A DNA stretch of 64,000 nt from Aporrectodea caliginosa (Eukaryota > Annelida > Clitellata > Crassiclitellata > Lumbricidae), in the NCBI GenBank assembly GCA_020284085.1, contig JACEVL010006447.1, positions 1,694,745 to 1,758,744 of the forward strand, read 5' to 3'. Both the position numbers and the translations under genes were made by a program. Below, piece by piece: positions 57,546-64,000 of the stretch; the first letter of the stretch is position 1, and each line of letters begins with the position of its first letter. The notes under the pieces were generated by a model that worked only from the letters and a program-made list of their open reading frames with translations, did no database searches and had not been told where the DNA came from.

Positions 57546-58984
57546 TCCTAAGTAGGATCATTTATAAAATATAATTACCCAACGATCCGGATTAGAGAGC
57601 TCTCAAAAGAAATCCAGAAATGGAGAAAACAATCTGAACTCCTTATGCTACTTGTGCACTTTAGGCGCAGGAAGTAGCATCTAAACAATTCTGTAAGCCA
57701 AAATGCGGTATGCAATAATTGGTCCACTAATAACGAATATTCTGTTCTATTCTAAACGCGTTTCCTACTGCCATAGGCTTCTGGTTCCACTTCTTTCTAG
57801 AACTACCCGCTTCACGCGGCGACGTTGATTATGTGTGACTTCTATCAAATGACGCAATACAAGTTATGGAGTAATTAGTAATTACCCAGTCCGTATGCAT
57901 TGTATCGTCTCCTTCTGATCTGGTATTGTATCGAACAACTTCTAAAGCGCCCTTTCGAAGTACAACCTAATCATTACCTGAGAAAATCTGCATGTATCTG
58001 TAATCATCCTTGTCTGTCTATTTGCCTTTAACATATCTTCTATATAGTCACGTTATTGAAGCGAGCTCTCATGTTCTTCAGCTTCGAACAGAACCGGTCT
58101 GAATTCAGTCACACCATATTGCGTGTATGCCTTTCTTCCAGTTTCAATCGAACTCATATTTTCTGGCGATCTAGAATCAGGTCGTCTCGCGACCTTGCAA
58201 TGGGTGGGCTTAGCTTTTAAATCGTATATAGAGTCAACGCTACAGCTGTGACTTTCACGGAAATTACTGAAAAGTCTTCTTTTTATGGTATACATGAATA
58301 AACTCGTTTCCAAAACCTTCCGTTAAGGAAGCGAACATAACACAAACGGTTTGGTAAATTTTTGTAGCGTTACCGTTTTGTTTTTCACAACGATCGACCT
58401 GTGTTTCGATTTCACTACAGAGACTAGGACCGTCTGGCCAATTGCCACACACTTCGGGGGAGACTCTGATACCTTGAATCTTCAGATGACCTCGAAACAG
58501 GGTGGGCAAGAACCCTGAAATCAGACCAGTTTTACCGGTACCTGAACCAGACAGTCGGCGACTGACCTAGGCGCTCTCGGACCAGTTTTTCTTTGCCGAG
58601 TATCGGGATTCAGACTGACTCGCTCCCGGACAGTATCAGTTTTTCATTAAACTGTGGTTTCCGGATTGATTCTCGTCTGTGAATATATATATCGTAAGTC
58701 ACTGGGACCAGACAAATTGGTTTATGTGTGCTATCTCTGTTCACCTACCACACGAATGTACTTAAATATAATGTATTATTATGCTACCCGAAGGGTTTAA
58801 CAGAAATAAGGACTTAAGTTTCAGATTTAATTAAAACAAAATGACTCACCTTGGCCTTAAAGGTAGGCCCCACTAAAAAAATCTAAAACGAGCGAAGCAA
58901 CTAAAATACAGAACTATAATGAAATTCAGATGTGATTAAAATAAAATTATTATTAGGCTAATTCTACCCATAAGGGTGCGCAAT
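57546..58984. other. Non-coding stretch, one possible exon
   Basis: On the minus strand, 58264 to about 58528 follows a good acceptor (ctgatttcag) and reads a Cys-containing stretch (VSPEVCGNWPDGPSLC) for about 85 codons. With no start, donor or family match it is only a possibility. Confidence 0.3.
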
Positions 58985-59209
58985 ACTCTAATCTAGTGGT
59001 TAGTATGCTAAGCTGTCAACCAAGAGGCCTGGACTTCAAATCCTCGGACTCCACCTGCTCACCATAGCCAACGCAGCTATACTGACCGTATGTTGTTGAT
59101 GGGAAGATGAGACAACGAGAGATAGGAATAGTCACCCGCTCTCAAATGCCGAGGCTAAGAAAATGAAGTCGCTTCCAATTCATATACCTGTTGCTTCCCA
59201 GGGCTAGCT
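58985..59209 (+). mobile_element. tRNA-Asp-like SINE, plus strand
   Basis: TAGTGGTTAGTATGCTAAGC (box A), CTGTCAA and GGACTTCAAATCC (box B), then GGGAAGATGAGACAACGAGA and GCCGAGGCTAAGAAAATGAA, match the minus-strand SINE split at 34000/37344. The CTAT array starts two bases after its end. Confidence 0.85.
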
Positions 59210-59688
<479 letters not shown>

Positions 59689-61910
59689 ATTATCTGATCC
59701 CATGTTGGAATGTGGGCCCTATTGTGGGCTCGATGCGGGCATTGTGACATGTTTGAGTAATTCGTTATTGAATGCGCAGGGCCAACAGGTCCCGCGGGTC
59801 AGAGCCAAGCGATCTCCGTCCCAGTTGGCTGTTGGCGTGTTACCAGGAATTTTAATTGCAATTAGTAACTTCTATGGCGTCGGTGTCTTATACACAAAGC
59901 ATCAACAGTTGACGAACCAACACCAGTCCGTAATGAGGTAAAATATCCAGAAGATCAATCCGTAAGTGAGAGGGGCAGCCTATGATGGATAAGCAGTTTG
60001 AAGGAGGTCAGTCTTAAATGGTTTCGTTCATGAGAAAACTATGACTAAGGCAGGTAGACGCATATCTTTGAAGGACAGACAAGCAGACAGGTAAGAAGAA
60101 GTTAAATAAACAGGTTAACCGTACAAGAAACAGAACCTCAGAGTCATTTCTCTCTCTCAGAGAGTCATACAGACAGATAGGCAAATAAGCAGAGAGAGAC
60201 AGACAGACAGAGAGAGACCGACAGACCGACAGACAGACAGACAGACAGAAGGAGAGGATATGTGTATATTAGCGACCAAGCAGCATACAGGCGATTAGAT
60301 TTGCTTGGCATAACTGATGATCGGAAACGGAAAAGACCTAATGGCAAAATATTATGATTTCAACCCAAATTCAACCAAATCCACAAAAGGAGGAAGCGAA
60401 TGAGAAGAAGTAAGCTATGCACAGAACAAGTCGGAAACAAAGACAAGGCAGAATATGAAGGTGGGTGGAACTGGGGAAATGAACAGTTGCAGGGAGTAGA
60501 CATACAAAGAGCCGGAACAAGAGCATTATCGGGAAGAGCAGGAGAATTGCTTACATAAACTAGAACAAATACCACAGACAGAGGCCAAGGCAGTCAAAAG
60601 CGAGACGGAATCACGACACTCAGCATGAAAATCGTACATTCGAAAATTTCTAATGCGTCAAGTAAAAGCTCGGCTACGTGTATCAGTTTATTCACGAGCG
60701 CTGCGTCAAGCCAGGAGGAAGAAGATCTGGTTGCCGGGAGACCAGAGTGGATGGGGACAGAGAGTGAGCTAAGCAGGTGTATAACACGTGACTCTCTTAC
60801 GGTAACACAGAAATACAGTAGACTAAAAATGGAAATACTTTTGTTATAAGCAGTGTGTCTTGCAATTACTACGAGATGATGACACGGTGCATGCACCAAC
60901 TCTGATACATCAGTTTCTTAAAGTTTACTGAGCATTTATAATAATTGTAGAATATCGTTAATTCAGTAATCAAATAGGATAACAAATTACTTAGTTACCT
61001 GTTGTGACGGTGTTAGTAGTATTACGATGTCTCCAGCAACTCTATGTCAGTGAATAGGCGTTTGTATTCGTGTTTGATCTGGCTACTTATATAGCGCCAA
61101 CTGATAGAGACACGTACCTACGTCCACTTCATTCGACGACGACTAACCACTCGACAAGAGGGCGCTACAGAAGCGGTCGCCGCTGTTCCTAGCAGCACGG
61201 CCTGCGTCTGTCTAGATGAGCGAACGGTGGTTGCAGCCGACAGCTCCCCTCGACCGCCGGTCAACAGAGGCCGCCACTGGCACTGCATGGCGCCGTCAAC
61301 AGAGGGCGATGCGGAGACGTTTAGGGCGCATGCGTCGACGCCCGGAAGAGCGTTCGTTTAAGTCGACTGTATTCCAATTACGCAGATCGAAGAGAAGGAA
61401 GAAGCGAATTGTCAGACGATCATCCTCACACCAACATCACACAAATCAACGGACGCAATGCGCAAAAAATATAATAGAATTATGTTTAATATACGATATG
61501 ACAGAAACACGTCATTGTGCGAAATGATGGCTGCTATTGGTCGAGTCATGTCATCAATTCATCCATTCGGTCTTTGTTATTCTCAAAGCTTTTCTATTGT
61601 TGTGCAAGTCAGTGGCGGATTCACATAATTTATGGACTAACGATTCTCGCCTTCTTTACAGGCCTTCTTTGCCATTCTTCTGCGCACTACTTATTTCTTT
61701 AGAAACTTCACGCAACATTCTTATTTATCATCCTCATACTATTGTATGCGTCTTATACGCTGTGTTCGGTTTAGCCTTAAAGGCTTAAACGAACAAAGGT
61801 CTTGAGCTTCTGCAATCAGAGAAGCAGTCAACTGGCCAGGTTTATAAAGTCAGATCAACCCATAATTATGTGTGAGATACATATTATCTGAGACAGAAGA
61901 GTACGTAAAC
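59689..61910. other. Non-coding stretch with a GC-rich patch
   Basis: No gene is supported. An Arg-rich frame at 61216-61527 coincides with a CpG-rich patch (about 61130-61330) that could be a promoter or first exon of a gene outside the visible frames. ACAGACAG microsatellite words lie near 60195-60250. Confidence 0.35.

Positions 61911-64000
<2,090 letters not shown>

Noticed and set aside
58264..58528. Minus-strand Cys-containing exon after a good acceptor
   Set aside because: No donor, start or family match; kept only as a note in the stretch entry.
61216..61527. Arg-rich protamine-like protein
   Set aside because: The Arg bias follows the local CpG-rich composition; no family pattern or conserved spacing is seen.

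Overview
The window is nuclear DNA from an invertebrate animal. It is AT-rich, its reading frames are split by GT-AG introns, and it is full of microsatellites, tRNA-derived SINEs, LINE remnants and DNA transposons. The only confident single-copy host gene is an intronless rhodopsin-class peptide GPCR (28485-29741, minus), closest in style to FMRFamide-type receptors. The species cannot be named. The frequent TAGGCCTA-like words and the repeat types would suit a lophotrochozoan or invertebrate deuterostome, but that is a weak inference. No functional tRNA, rRNA or CRISPR array was seen.

The outstanding object is a 9.1 kb Polinton/Maverick-like element at 2126-11240. It starts with AG, ends with CT, is flanked by a 6-bp duplication (tatata), and has terminal inverted repeats built from 8 and 10 copies of a 32-33 bp satellite unit. 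On the minus strand it carries a multi-exon family B DNA polymerase gene. All exonuclease and polymerase motifs are intact in the last exon, but an upstream exon has an in-frame stop. On the plus strand it carries a two-exon gene for a protein with two tandem PC4-like ssDNA-binding domains. No integrase, ATPase, protease or capsid gene is visible, so it looks like a replication-only mini-Polinton.

From 11.2 to 15.3 kb: LINE debris; a 1.0 kb palindrome-ended element holding a FLYWCH-type exon and inserted in a LINE with a 21-bp target duplication; and a DD37D mariner. From 15.7 to 28.4 kb: repeats, an unrecognised two-exon reading frame (16942-17516), two long hairpins, a dimeric-head SINE and a 400-bp MITE. 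From 28.5 to 44 kb: the GPCR; an L1-like LINE cut by two SINEs; a 3.1 kb DDE transposon sitting inside a SINE; a CR1/L2-like LINE split by a second palindrome-ended element with a 17-bp duplication; and a hAT-type element carrying a SINE. From 44 to 64 kb: mostly non-coding DNA, another hAT-type element with a perfect 8-bp duplication, a LINE whose RT has YAGD instead of YADD and an internal 95-bp duplication, a 478-bp CTAT array and a GA array.

The nesting gives relative ages: LINEs and the tRNA-Asp-like SINE are older, and the palindrome-ended elements and DDE transposons came later. Apart from the GPCR and possibly the 16.9 kb frame, the coding content belongs to mobile elements, and most of it is broken.
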